Below, one piece after another: positions 7,320-18,414 of a DNA stretch of 64,000 bases. Position 1 is the first letter of the stretch. The number at the start of each line of letters is the position of its first letter. The DNA is from DASZBX01 sp035943635 (GTDB taxonomy: Bacteria > Actinomycetota > Actinomycetes > Streptomycetales > Catenulisporaceae): NCBI GenBank assembly GCA_035943635.1, contig DASZBX010000147.1, positions 62,001-126,000 of the forward strand. The letters run 5' to 3'. The notes below the pieces were generated by a model. That model ran no database searches, was not told the origin of the DNA, and saw only the letters and a program-made list of their open reading frames with translations. A program made the position numbers and the translations under genes.

Positions 7320-9259
7320 GCGCGGGCACTGCGGCCGACGCCGGAACCCCCGCCGACGAAGGCGCGCAGGGCGCCGCCGGGGCGCCCGCACCCATCGCAG
7401 ACCTCATCGACGCCCCGGCCGGCGGGCCCTTCGGGTTCGACGACGTCCTGACCGGCCCTCAACTCCAGCAGCCCTGGGACCAGGCCCCCGACGAGCTGCC
7501 GTCCCGGCCGCTGCCGCCCGGCGGCCCGCGCCAGGTGGCCGCCCGGGTCCGGGAGCGGCTCGGCGAGGTGCTGCCCGAGCTCGGCCTCGGCGACGTGGCG
7601 CTGAAGAACATCGACGGCCTGCTGCGGGCCGAGAGCGTCCAGTCCCGCCACCCGCTGACCGTCGCGCACCTGCACTGCCCGACCCTCCCGGTCGCGGTGG
7701 CCGCCGACGCGCTGGTCGGCGAGCTCAACCCGTCGATGAACTCCTGGGACCAGTCCGCCGCGGCCTGCGTGATCGAGGACGAACTTCTCGACGCGGTCGC
7801 CCGCCTGGTCTACCCCCGGCTGCGGCCCGGCCCGGACGCGCGCACCGGCGGCACGGTCACCACCGGCGGCTCCGAGAGCAACCTGCTGGCCCTGATGTTC
7901 GCCCGGGACGAAGCGGTCCGCCGGCACTACGACACCGACCCGGCGAAGGAGGGCCTGCCCGGCTTCTCGGCCGGGAAGCTGGTCGTATTGTGCTCGGCCG
8001 CGGCCCACTTCTCGGTGGCCCGGGCCGCAGCGGTGCTCGGCCTCGGCGAGCAGGCCGTCTACCCGATCCCGGTCCGCGCCGACCACGGCATGGACGCGGT
8101 CGAACTGGCCCGCACCGCGCGCTGGCTGCACGGAGAGGGCCGGCGGGTGGTGATGGTGGTGGGCACCGCGGGCACCACCGACGCCGGGGCGATCGACCCG
8201 CTCGGCGCCTGCGCCGAAGTGGCCCGGCGGCACGGCGCCTGGTTCCACGTGGACGCCGCGTACGGCGGCCCGCTGCTGTTCTCCCCGCGCCGCGCGCCCC
8301 GGCTCGACGGGATCGACCTGGCCGACTCGGTCAGCCTGGACCTGCACAAGTTCGGCTGGCAGCCGGTCCCGGCCGGCCTGCTGGTCACCCGCACCCGGGA
8401 CGCCTTCGCCCTGGCCGGGCGCCGGGTGGCGTACCTGTCCGACCTCGACGACGAGCAGGCCGGCTACCCGAACCTGCTCGGCCGCTCGCTGCGCACCACC
8501 CGGCGGGCCGACGCGGTCAAGATGGTGGCCACGATGCAGGCCCTGGGCCGGGCCGGGCTGGCCGAGCGGATCGAACGCTGCTTCGACCTGACCGCGTACG
8601 CCGCCGCCGCGCTGGCCGGGGACGACCGCTTCGAACTGGCCATGCGCCCGGCGATGACCACGGTCCTGTTCCGCTACCTGCCCCGGCACGGAGACTCCGA
8701 CCAGGTCAACGCGGCCCTGCGCCGCCGGCTGCTGGCCGACGGCAGCGCCGTGGTCGGCCGCACCCGGCTGCCCGAGATCCACTCGCCCACCCGGTCCGCG
8801 CAGGGCGTCGGCCGGCCCGGCGGCCCGGCCTACTTCGCGACCTGCGACGTCGGCGGCTGGGAGGGCCCGGGCAAACTCGGCGCGGCCCGGGCCGCGGTCG
8901 ACCCGCGCGCGACCGGCCGGTTCGCCGGGGCCCGGGGATCGACCGCGCTGGGCAACCCGAGGAACCTGGGCGGCCGGCTCGACCCGGCCGCTCCCGGCGG
9001 CCTCGGCCGGCCCGGCGCGCTGCGGCTCAAGCTCGCCCTGCTCAACCCGGACACCCGCCCGGCCGACCTGGACCGGCTGATCGAGCTGATCGCCGCGGCC
9101 GGCGCCGCGCAGGACGCCCTCGCCACGACCGGCCCCGGCGCCGGCGCAGCCCGCTGCGTCGACCCGGACCGGGCCCCGGCCGCCGAATCCGAGGCCGGCC
9201 CGGCCGACCCCCCGCCCCCGCCCGGCGTCTCCCGGCGCGACCGACAAGGAACCCTGTGA
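7316..9259 (+). CDS. L-2,4-diaminobutyrate decarboxylase (RhbB-like, PLP group II)
   Basis: 647 residues. A PLP-dependent group II decarboxylase with HVDAAYGGPLL (aspartate contacting the pyridine ring) and SLDLHKFGWQP (Schiff-base lysine). In NIS siderophore loci of rhbABCDEF order it turns diaminobutyrate into 1,3-diaminopropane. The start ATG at 7316 overlaps the preceding stop by 4 bases. The N-terminal 60 residues and the C-terminal 45 are low-complexity. A Gly/Arg/Pro-rich insertion of roughly 70 residues before RLKLALLNPDTRPADL interrupts the usual end of the fold, which is odd and might affect function. Substrate assigned by context. Confidence 0.85.
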   Translation: MSAGTAADAGTPADEGAQGAAGAPAPIADLIDAPAGGPFGFDDVLTGPQLQQPWDQAPDELPSRPLPPGGPRQVAARVRERLGEVLPELGLGDVALKNIDGLLRAESVQSRHPLTVAHLHCPTLPVAVAADALVGELNPSMNSWDQSAAACVIEDELLDAVARLVYPRLRPGPDARTGGTVTTGGSESNLLALMFARDEAVRRHYDTDPAKEGLPGFSAGKLVVLCSAAAHFSVARAAAVLGLGEQAVYPIPVRADHGMDAVELARTARWLHGEGRRVVMVVGTAGTTDAGAIDPLGACAEVARRHGAWFHVDAAYGGPLLFSPRRAPRLDGIDLADSVSLDLHKFGWQPVPAGLLVTRTRDAFALAGRRVAYLSDLDDEQAGYPNLLGRSLRTTRRADAVKMVATMQALGRAGLAERIERCFDLTAYAAAALAGDDRFELAMRPAMTTVLFRYLPRHGDSDQVNAALRRRLLADGSAVVGRTRLPEIHSPTRSAQGVGRPGGPAYFATCDVGGWEGPGKLGAARAAVDPRATGRFAGARGSTALGNPRNLGGRLDPAAPGGLGRPGALRLKLALLNPDTRPADLDRLIELIAAAGAAQDALATTGPGAGAARCVDPDRAPAAESEAGPADPPPPPGVSRRDRQGTL

Positions 9260-11109
9260 ACAGCGCCGCATCCCTCCCCGTCCAGATCGCCGAAGCACAC
9301 GTCGGAGCCGGGCGGCACCTCGCCCACGAGGCCCTGCTGCGCTGCTGGGTGCGGGAACGCGCCGTAACCCGCCCGGACACCGACACCCTGGTGCTGCAGT
9401 TCGGCGAGGTCCAGGTGTCGGTGCCGGTGTTCTACTGGTCCGCCACCGGCCTGCACCGGTTCGGCCCGCCCAGCCGGTACCCGAGCGCGTCCGGCGCCCC
9501 GGCCTACGAGGCCCTGCGGCCCGAGGACCTCGCCGCCCTCCTGCTCGGCGCGCCCGGCCAGGGCCCCGACCAGGCGCCCGGCGCCGGCGGCGAGGCCACC
9601 GAGCTGCTCCTGCACCGGGTCGCCGAGTCCGCCTCCCGGATCGCCCTGCACCTGGAAGTACGCTCGGACGACCCGGCCCCGGCCGACGGCACCAGCGCGT
9701 TCCTCACCGCCGAGCAGGGCCTGCTGGCCGGGCACCCGTTCCACCCCGCGGCCAAGAGCCGGGACGACCTGGACGCCGAGGACACCGTCCGCTACTCGCC
9801 CGAACTGCGCGGCTCGTTCCAGCTGGACTGGTTCAGCGTCGACCCGGACCTGGTCGCGCACGACAGCTCGCTCGGCCCGAGCGCGCCGGACCTGGCCGCG
9901 TTCCTGAGCGCCAGCACCCCGGACGGCGGTGTGCTGGTCCCGGCGCACCCCTGGCAGGCCCGCGACCTGCTCGGCCGCGCCCCGGTGCGCGCCCTGGCCG
10001 AGGCCGGCCGGCTGCGCCACCTCGGCCCGCTCGGCCCGGAGTGGTACCCGACCTCCTCGCTGCGCACGGTCTACCGCCCGGACCGCCCGGTCATGCTCAA
10101 ACTCTCGCTGGGCCTGAACGTCACCAACGCCAAGCGCGAGCACCTGCGCCAGGAACTGCTGCGCGGGGTCGAGGCGCACCGGTTGTTCGCCGGCGACCTC
10201 GGCACCCGCCTGCTCACCGGCCAGCCGGCCTTCCGGATACTGACCGACGCGGCCTACCTCGCCGTGGACGGGGCCCCCGGCCTGGAGGTCTCCTTCCGGC
10301 ACTCGCCGTTCCAGCCGGCCGACTACGTGTTCTGCATCGCCTCGCTGCTGGACTTCGGCCGCGGCTCGCTGCGCCCGGCCGCCCGGTTCGCCGACCCGCT
10401 CACCCTGCCGCTGTCCGCCCTGCCCACGAACACCCCGGACGGGTACCCGCACGAGCTCGCGGCGCACATCGCGGCGATCGCGATGAGCGAGGCCCGCGCG
10501 GTCTCGGCCGTGGCCGCGGACTGGTTCGCCCGCTACGTGATCACCCTGATCACCCCGATGCTGTGGCTGGATGCCGAATACGGCGTCACCCTGGAGGGCC
10601 ACCAGCAGAACACCCTGGTCCAGCTGGACGCCGAAGGCTACCCGGTCACCGGCTGGTACCGGGACAACCAGGGCTTCTACTACCGCCGCTCCCGGATCGC
10701 CGAGCTGCGCGCCCTGGCCCGGGACGAGCGGCTCGGCGAGCAGAGCGACTCGGTGGTCGACGACGCGGTGGTCACCGAACGGCTGCTCTACTATGTCGGC
10801 GTCAACAACCTGTTCGGCATGATCGGCGCGCTCGGCGCGTGTGGCGCGGCGGCCGAGACCGACCTGCTCGGCATCGCCCGGACCCTGCTCGCCCCGCTGG
10901 CGGGACACGAACCGGTGGACCGGCTGCTCGGCGCGGCGACCCTGCGCGCCAAGGCGAACCTGGCCACCCGCGCGGCCGGGCTGGACGAGCTGGTCGGCCC
11001 GCTGGCCCGGCAGTCGGTGTACGTCGAGATCGACAACCCCTTCGCCAGGCTCGCCCGCCCCGGCTCGCACCGCGGCGCGGCCCGCCGCCCGTTCCCGACG
11101 GAGGGCTGA
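9256..11109 (+). CDS. IucA/IucC family NIS siderophore synthetase (RhbC position)
   Basis: 617 residues. Non-ribosomal-peptide-independent siderophore synthetase that adenylates a carboxylate (typically citrate) and condenses it with an amine or hydroxamate. Motifs seen are VLVPAHPWQARDLL, KLSLGLNVTNAKREH, the EGHQQN ATP-site region, and a ferric-reductase-like C-terminal part. The start GTG 9256 overlaps the decarboxylase stop (GTGA). It is the first of two synthetases in the locus, fitting the two-step acylation of citrate. It looks intact. Confidence 0.88.
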   Translation: MNSAASLPVQIAEAHVGAGRHLAHEALLRCWVRERAVTRPDTDTLVLQFGEVQVSVPVFYWSATGLHRFGPPSRYPSASGAPAYEALRPEDLAALLLGAPGQGPDQAPGAGGEATELLLHRVAESASRIALHLEVRSDDPAPADGTSAFLTAEQGLLAGHPFHPAAKSRDDLDAEDTVRYSPELRGSFQLDWFSVDPDLVAHDSSLGPSAPDLAAFLSASTPDGGVLVPAHPWQARDLLGRAPVRALAEAGRLRHLGPLGPEWYPTSSLRTVYRPDRPVMLKLSLGLNVTNAKREHLRQELLRGVEAHRLFAGDLGTRLLTGQPAFRILTDAAYLAVDGAPGLEVSFRHSPFQPADYVFCIASLLDFGRGSLRPAARFADPLTLPLSALPTNTPDGYPHELAAHIAAIAMSEARAVSAVAADWFARYVITLITPMLWLDAEYGVTLEGHQQNTLVQLDAEGYPVTGWYRDNQGFYYRRSRIAELRALARDERLGEQSDSVVDDAVVTERLLYYVGVNNLFGMIGALGACGAAAETDLLGIARTLLAPLAGHEPVDRLLGAATLRAKANLATRAAGLDELVGPLARQSVYVEIDNPFARLARPGSHRGAARRPFPTEG

Positions 11110-11112
11110 CGG

Positions 11113-11829
11113 ATGACCACGGCGACGGCCTGCGCCCCCGCGCCGGCCACCGGCCCGGCCGCGCTGCCGGACTGGTGCGACCTGGTGACCAGGGCCGGCC
11201 GGTTCACCCTGGCCCCGGTGCGCCCCGACCGCGACCTGTGGCGCCTGCACCGGTGGCTGAACGACCCGGTGGTCGACGAGTACTGGCAGCTGGCCGGGGA
11301 CCTGGCCCGGGTGGACGGGTACCTGGCCGAGCAGCGGTCCCGGCCGCACACCCGCGGCTACGTCGCCCGCCTGTCCGGCCGGGCGATCGGCTACTGGGAG
11401 CTGTACCGCGCGGCCGACGACCGGCTCGGCGGCTACTACCCGGCCCGGCCGACCGACCTGGGCGTGCACCTGCTGATCGGCGAAGCGGACTGCCGCGGGA
11501 TCGGCCTGGGCGCGGTGCTGCTGGAGGCCCTGGCCGAGTCGCTGCAACACGGCACGGACCTTCGGCTGGTGTCCGAGCCGGACGAGCGGAACCTGCCGAG
11601 CGTGCGCGCGTTCACCCGGGCCGGATTCCGCCGCGCGGACACGATCGCGCTGCCGGAGAAGAACGCCGCGCTGATGGTGCGCGATCCGGCCGAGGCGCGC
11701 CGGGCCGGACGGGCGCCGATCACCGGCCCCGGCCGTTCGCCGCGCCCCTCGGCGGACGCCGCGACGCCGGTCGGCGTGCCGCCCCGCCCGCGCCGGACCG
11801 CCGAAGGGCTGATCCGCCGTGGCGACTGA
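11113..11829 (+). CDS. Siderophore N-acyltransferase (RhbD/IucB-like GNAT)
   Basis: 238 residues. The acetyltransferase family of AlcB/IucB, which acylates the N-hydroxylated diamine. Seen are the N-terminal RFTLAPVRPDRDLWRLHRWLNDP, the central HLLIGEADCRGIGLGAVLLEAL (acetyl-CoA binding loop) and LVSEPDERNLPSVRAFTRAGF. The last ~50 residues are a Pro/Arg-rich tail without family similarity. It lies 3 bases after the synthetase stop. Its end overlaps the GTG (11819) that once started the monooxygenase. Confidence 0.85.
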   Translation: MTTATACAPAPATGPAALPDWCDLVTRAGRFTLAPVRPDRDLWRLHRWLNDPVVDEYWQLAGDLARVDGYLAEQRSRPHTRGYVARLSGRAIGYWELYRAADDRLGGYYPARPTDLGVHLLIGEADCRGIGLGAVLLEALAESLQHGTDLRLVSEPDERNLPSVRAFTRAGFRRADTIALPEKNAALMVRDPAEARRAGRAPITGPGRSPRPSADAATPVGVPPRPRRTAEGLIRRGD

Positions 11830-12645
11830 CCGCGCGTTCGCGACCACCGAGCCCACAAGGCGACCAGCGCCGAGATCCGCGCGGAACTCGACGCCCGGTC
11901 GTTCCCGGACGGCCCGGCGAGCACCGGCGTCACGATCCTGCCCGCGACCAGGGCGATCGACGGACGGTTGGACGACGGGCAGGTGCTGCTGGACCTGCGG
12001 CACGCCGAGACCGGCCAGTTCGTCGGCGTGCGTACCGAGCGGCTGATCATGGCCACTGGATATGCCCAGCGGACGCCGCACTGCCTGGCTCCGATCGACG
12101 ACCTGATCACCCGGGATTCGCGCGGACGGATGGCGGTCGGCCGCGATGTCCGGGTCGAGCTGGCCGGTTCCGCCGCGGGCCTGTATCTCCAGAACGCCGA
12201 GCTGCACAGCCACGGCGGGGGAACACCAGATCTAGGCCTCGGCGCTTTTCGTGCGGCCACGATCCTCAACGCGGTCGCCCGCGACGCCGGATTCAAGGTG
12301 CCCTGCTACCGCCTGCCGTCGCGCACCGCGCACACGGCTTTCGACCCGGCGGTCGCCGCGGCCTCGGGTCCCGGGATGACCGTGCGCGCAGATCCGGCTG
12401 GTTCCGGGTCGTCGTGCGTTCCCGGGTCCGGCGCGCGCCAGGCTGCCGTCCGCCCGCAGGCCGCTGAGCCCGCCGACCTCCCGGCCGCGTCATCGCGCGT
12501 TCCCGGCCCCGCCGCCCGCGCACCGGATTCCGAGCCCGCCGCCGACCTCCCGGCCGCCACGACCCTCCCGCCGGCCGGCCGGGTGGGCCGCCAAGGGCCG
12601 CCCGCTCCCCAACCCGCCGTAAGCCGGACAGGAAACCGCACGTGA
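11819..12645 (+). pseudogene. Lysine/diamine N-monooxygenase fragment (RhbE/IucD-like), 5' part lost
   Basis: The intact family is ~430 residues with an N-terminal FAD-binding GxGxxG and a central NADPH motif. Here the GTG at 11819 opens one frame (MATDRAF...). From about 11835 the homology is in another frame: HKATSAEIRAELDARSF, then ERLIMATGYAQRTP (the conserved ATGY motif), then LYLQNAELHSHGGGTPDLGLG near the end. Both nucleotide-binding sites are absent. The surviving open frame can only start inside (ATG 11968). After FKVPCYRLPSRTAHTAF the frame continues ~110 residues of low-complexity sequence. It overlaps the next gene by GTGA. N-hydroxylation is therefore not encoded here. Confidence 0.8.
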
Positions 12646-14873
12646 GCACACCGCCGATGAACAACCCGCCGCTGGACCGCCCGTCCCTGCCGTCCCAGCC
12701 GTCCCAGGAGACCGACGCAGCACCCGCGCCTGCGCCCGAGTCCGCCCCCGCGCCCACGCAGACTCAGACTCAGACCCCGGCCCCGGCCCCGCCTCCGGCT
12801 CCGGTCCCGGCCCAGGCGTCGCCCCATCCCGCGCCCCAACCCGCGATCCAGCCCTCGGCGCACCTCGCGGCCCACGCCCCAGCCCACTCCGCGACCCGAC
12901 TGCCGACGCAACCCGCGCCGCCACCGCCATCCCCGACACCCTCCGTCCCGGCGCCCACCCGCACCCCGGTGCTCGCCTCCCTCCCGCAGACCAGGCCGTT
13001 CACCGTCCCCGGCCAGGCCGGACGGCGGGCCGACGCGGCCGTGGCCACCGAACTGCGCCACCGCCAGGCCGGCCGCGACCTGATCGCCAAGATGATCGCC
13101 GAGTTCGCCTACGAGGGCCTGCTGTCCCCCCTGCCCGCCGACCCCGACGGCTGGTACCGCCTCCCGGAGTTCGACCCCGCGGGCAACGGCCCGCCGCCCG
13201 CCGCCCAGCCCACCGCCGTCGAGTACCGATTCCGGGCCGACCGGGGCGCCTACGACAGCTGGTTCGTCGACCCGGGCTCGATCCGTCGCAACGGCGCCCC
13301 GGCCGCCGACCCGCTGCTCTTCCTCGCCGACGCCGCCGAAGCCCTCGGCGTGCACCCGCTCACCGCCGGCCACCTGGTCCGCGAACTGGCCGCCACCCTG
13401 GCCGCCGACGTGCGCATCCTGGAGGAGAACGACCTGTCCGCGGCCGAGCTGGCCGACTTGGACTACGCCCGGCTCGAGGGCCGGCAGACCGGCCACCCGT
13501 GGATCACCTTCAACAAGGGCCGGATCGGCTTCTCGGTCACCGACTCGCTCGCCTACACCCCCGAGGCCCGCCAACCGGTCCGGCTGCCCTGGCTGGCGGT
13601 CCGCGACGACCTGGCCGAGTTCACCGCGGTCGAGGGCCTGACCGCCCGTCGGCTGTACACCGAGGAGCTCTCCCCGGCCGTGCGGGTCCGCTTCGGCGCC
13701 GAACTGATCCGGCACGGCTGCAACCCGGCTCGCTACTGGTGGCTGCCGATCCACCCCTGGCAGTGGGACGAGGTCATCCAGCCGCTCTACGCCGCCGACC
13801 TCGCCGCCTCCCGCCTGGTCTACCTCGGCGAGGGCGACGACGACTACCTGCCGCAGCAGTCCATCCGCACCTTCAGCAACATCTCCGCATTGCAGCGGTG
13901 CCACGTGAAACTTCCGCTGTCCATCCTCAATACCTTGGTATGGTGCGGCCTGCCGACCGAGCGCACGGTGGCAGCCCCGGCCGTGACCGCCTGGCTCAAG
14001 GCGACCACCGAAGCGGACCCCTTCCTCAGCGAGGTCTGCAAGGTCGTGCTGCTCGGCGAGATCGCCTCGGTGGCGGTCAACCACACCGTGCTCGACCGGA
14101 TGCCGGGCATCCCGTACCAGTACCGGGAACTGCTCGGCGCGATCTGGCGCGAGTCCCTGCCGGCCGCGCTGCAACCGGGCGAGCGGGCCCGGACCCTGGC
14201 CAGCCTGCTCTCCTTCGGCGCGGACGGCCGCCCGCTGGTCCAGGAGCTGATCGAACGCTCCGGGCTCAACCCGGCCGGCTGGCTGACCTGCTTCTTCGAC
14301 ACGATCCTGCCGCCGCTGCTGCGCTACCTCTACAAGCACGGCACCGCGTTCTCCCCGCACGGCGAGAACGCGGTCATCCTGTACGACGAGGACGAGATCC
14401 CGACCCGCCTGGCGATCAAGGACTTCGTCGACGACGTCAACATCGCCGCCGTCGACCTGCCCGAACTGGCCGACCTCCCGGCCGCCGTCGCCGCGGTGCT
14501 GCTGCGCGAGAAGCCCGACTACCTGTGCCAGTTCCTGCACAGCGGCCTGTTCGTCGGCCACTTCCGCTACCTGGCCCGGATCGCCGAAGTACACCTGGAC
14601 GTCCCGGCCGAGCAGTTCTGGGCCCTGGTCCGCGCCAGCATCGCCGGCTACCAGGCCCTGTTCCCCGAGGACGCCGACCGTTACCGGACCTTCGACCTCG
14701 CCACCGAACGCATCGACCGGCTCTGCCTCAACCGCAACCGCCTGCACCTGGACGGCTACCGCGACCTGCCCGCCCGGCCGCACGTCGAAGCGTTCGGCAC
14801 CGTACCCAACCCGCTGCACGCCGGCCGCCCCGCTTGGGCCGAAGCGGCCATGGTTGTCGGCGCGGGGAACTAG
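12642..14873 (+). CDS. IucA/IucC family NIS siderophore synthetase (RhbF position)
   Basis: 743 residues. The second NIS synthetase, expected to attach the second hydroxamate arm to the citrate intermediate. Catalytic-region motifs are WWLPIHPWQWDEVI, DDYLPQQSIRTFSNIS, KLPLSILNTLVWCGLP and FSPHGENAVILYDEDEIP. The first ~125 residues are an extreme Pro/Ala/Gln/Thr-rich low-complexity extension with no counterpart in the family. GTG 12642 is chosen because AGGA lies 8 bases upstream and it overlaps the previous stop (GTGA). Last gene of the locus; no exporter or receptor gene is adjacent. Confidence 0.9.
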   Translation: MSTPPMNNPPLDRPSLPSQPSQETDAAPAPAPESAPAPTQTQTQTPAPAPPPAPVPAQASPHPAPQPAIQPSAHLAAHAPAHSATRLPTQPAPPPPSPTPSVPAPTRTPVLASLPQTRPFTVPGQAGRRADAAVATELRHRQAGRDLIAKMIAEFAYEGLLSPLPADPDGWYRLPEFDPAGNGPPPAAQPTAVEYRFRADRGAYDSWFVDPGSIRRNGAPAADPLLFLADAAEALGVHPLTAGHLVRELAATLAADVRILEENDLSAAELADLDYARLEGRQTGHPWITFNKGRIGFSVTDSLAYTPEARQPVRLPWLAVRDDLAEFTAVEGLTARRLYTEELSPAVRVRFGAELIRHGCNPARYWWLPIHPWQWDEVIQPLYAADLAASRLVYLGEGDDDYLPQQSIRTFSNISALQRCHVKLPLSILNTLVWCGLPTERTVAAPAVTAWLKATTEADPFLSEVCKVVLLGEIASVAVNHTVLDRMPGIPYQYRELLGAIWRESLPAALQPGERARTLASLLSFGADGRPLVQELIERSGLNPAGWLTCFFDTILPPLLRYLYKHGTAFSPHGENAVILYDEDEIPTRLAIKDFVDDVNIAAVDLPELADLPAAVAAVLLREKPDYLCQFLHSGLFVGHFRYLARIAEVHLDVPAEQFWALVRASIAGYQALFPEDADRYRTFDLATERIDRLCLNRNRLHLDGYRDLPARPHVEAFGTVPNPLHAGRPAWAEAAMVVGAGN

Positions 14874-14876
14874 ACT
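14871..14876 (+). promoter_or_regulatory. Putative -10 hexamer for leaderless dinG mRNA
   Basis: TAGACT lies 8 bases before ATG 14885 and includes the TAG stop of the upstream gene. No Shine-Dalgarno is seen before dinG. Confidence 0.4.
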
Positions 14877-14884
14877 GACTCGCC

Positions 14885-16993
<2,109 letters not shown>

Positions 16994-17003
16994 GCATGCC
17001 GAC

Positions 17004-17028
17004 CGCGGGCACTGATCACGTGCCCGCG
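17004..17028. terminator. Stem-loop between convergent dinG and lexA
   Basis: CGCGGGCAC (17004-17012), loop of 7, GTGCCCGCG (17020-17028). It lies just after the dinG stop and before the lexA stop, so it can serve both strands. Confidence 0.65.
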
Positions 17029-17059
17029 CGACGCCCCGCGCCATCGCCGCGCCGCCTGC

Positions 17060-17917
17060 TCAGAGGCGACGCATCACCGTGACCACCCGGCCGAGGATGA
17101 CCGCCTCGTCGCCCGGGATCGGGTCGTACCCCGGGTTGCGCGGCATCAGCCAGATCTGCTTGCCGGCGATCTTCAGCTGCTTGACCGTGGCCTCGCCGTC
17201 GATCATCGCCGCGACGATCTCGCCGTTCTCCGCGCTCGGCTGCTGGCGGATCACGACCGTGTCGCCGTGGCAGATCGCCGCGTCCACCATCGAGTCCCCG
17301 GCCACGGTCAGCGCGAACAGGGTGCCCTCGCCGACCAGTTCGCGCGGCAGCGGGATCAGCCCCTGCGCCTCCTCCTCGGCCAGGATCGGGCCCCCGGCCG
17401 CGATCCGGCCGACCAGCGGCACGTAGGCCAGGTGCGGGGAGGTCGGCTCGCCCGCGCCGGCCAGGTTGCCCACCCCGGCCGGGGCGGCCATCCGGGTGCG
17501 CCAGGCCTGGGTCGGGTCGCTCGGGCCGCGCACGATGTAGGCCCGCGGCCGGTGCGCGTCCCGCCGGATGAAGCCCTTGCTCTCCAGGACCACGAGCTGG
17601 TGGCGGACCGAGGAGGTGGAGTTGAGCCCCACCGACTCGCCGATCTCGCGCATCGACGGGGGATAGCCGCGCCGGTCGATCGACTCCTGGATCACCTCGA
17701 GGATCCGGCACTGCCGGTCGGTCAGCCGGAGGCTGAGTGGTACTTTGGTCACCTCGGTCCCGCCCGCCTTCTCGCTGTGTGCCGACTTCGGCCCGGGCAG
17801 TCCCGGCGGCTCGCCCGGACCGGCGCCGCGGCGGCGCTGTCTCACCACGCCGACGGCCGTGCCCTTGCCGATCCCGACCGATCCGACCTGCTCGGAGTTG
17901 CCCTGCCCTGCGCCCAT
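17060..17917 (-). CDS. lexA: LexA repressor
   Basis: 285 residues. SOS-response repressor and self-cleaving serine peptidase. The winged helix lies at about residues 65-130 (LTDRQCRILEVIQESI...STSSVRHQLVVLESKGF). The cleavage-site region is VGRIAAGGP, with catalytic Ser209 (VAGDSMVDAAI) and Lys246 (DGEATVKQLK). Start ATG 17917 is chosen because GAAGGGA lies 7 bases upstream; a longer frame to 18013 exists but would run through the SOS box. The N-terminal ~55 residues before the HTH are Gly/Arg-rich, a frequent actinobacterial feature. Confidence 0.94.
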   Translation of the reverse strand: MGAGQGNSEQVGSVGIGKGTAVGVVRQRRRGAGPGEPPGLPGPKSAHSEKAGGTEVTKVPLSLRLTDRQCRILEVIQESIDRRGYPPSMREIGESVGLNSTSSVRHQLVVLESKGFIRRDAHRPRAYIVRGPSDPTQAWRTRMAAPAGVGNLAGAGEPTSPHLAYVPLVGRIAAGGPILAEEEAQGLIPLPRELVGEGTLFALTVAGDSMVDAAICHGDTVVIRQQPSAENGEIVAAMIDGEATVKQLKIAGKQIWLMPRNPGYDPIPGDEAVILGRVVTVMRRL

Positions 17918-17971
17918 CGCAGTTCCCTTCTGGTCAACGGGTCCACCGTAGCCGGGGCCACCGACATCCAC

Positions 17972-17985
17972 CAAACAAGAGTTCG
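17972..17985 (-). promoter_or_regulatory. SOS box of lexA
   Basis: On the minus strand CGAAC-TCTT-GTTTG: one mismatch to the actinobacterial LexA box CGAAC-N4-GTTCG, about 55 bases upstream of the lexA start. Indicates autoregulation. Between here and the NrdR boxes (18014-18252) nothing else was recognised. Confidence 0.6.
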
Positions 17986-18252
17986 ATCTCGTCGCGGGGG
18001 TCACCGTGTGCATGCGCCGGGCTACGGATAGTCCCGGCGCCTATCATCGTGGGGCTGCTTGGGGCAGTTTTTCCCGGTTTTCCGGGCCGATTCATCCTCT
18101 CGAATGAATTTGCGCCGAACGCCCTTGCGGAACCGCCGGGACGTGGTTCCGGCCGCCGGGGCCGATCGCCCGGGGCGGTCGCGGACCGGGCCCGGGCCGG
18201 TTCCCGTTCGGCCCCAGGGGAGTTGCGCAGCCCGCTCCAGCAGACTAGCCTT

Positions 18253-18299
18253 ACCCAACATCTAGTGGTGACCTGAGGCTGACCCCCAAGAAGTTGTGG
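18253..18299 (+). promoter_or_regulatory. Pair of NrdR boxes upstream of nrdRJ
   Basis: Box 1 (18253-18268) contains CAACATCTAG, fitting the conserved C-x-A-x-A-T-x-T-x-G core of NrdR boxes at every position. Box 2 (18284-18299) contains CAAGAAGTTG with one deviation. The cores start 31 bases apart, the three-helical-turn spacing known for NrdR repression. They lie about 115 bases before nrdR. Confidence 0.65.
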
Positions 18300-18414
18300 T
18301 ATGAACAACAAATAGCGCAACAGGGCGGGTGCCCTCGCTGGTCAGTCCACTATCCACAGCAGCTGTCCACAAGACCCCTGTTTCGGTCTCGGTGCGAAGG
18401 AGTGGGGTGCGGCC

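Noticed and set aside
8830..12213. Very long open frames on the minus strand opposite the siderophore genes
   Set aside because: Composition is typical of antisense frames in high-GC DNA, with no domain; the plus-strand genes have clear families.
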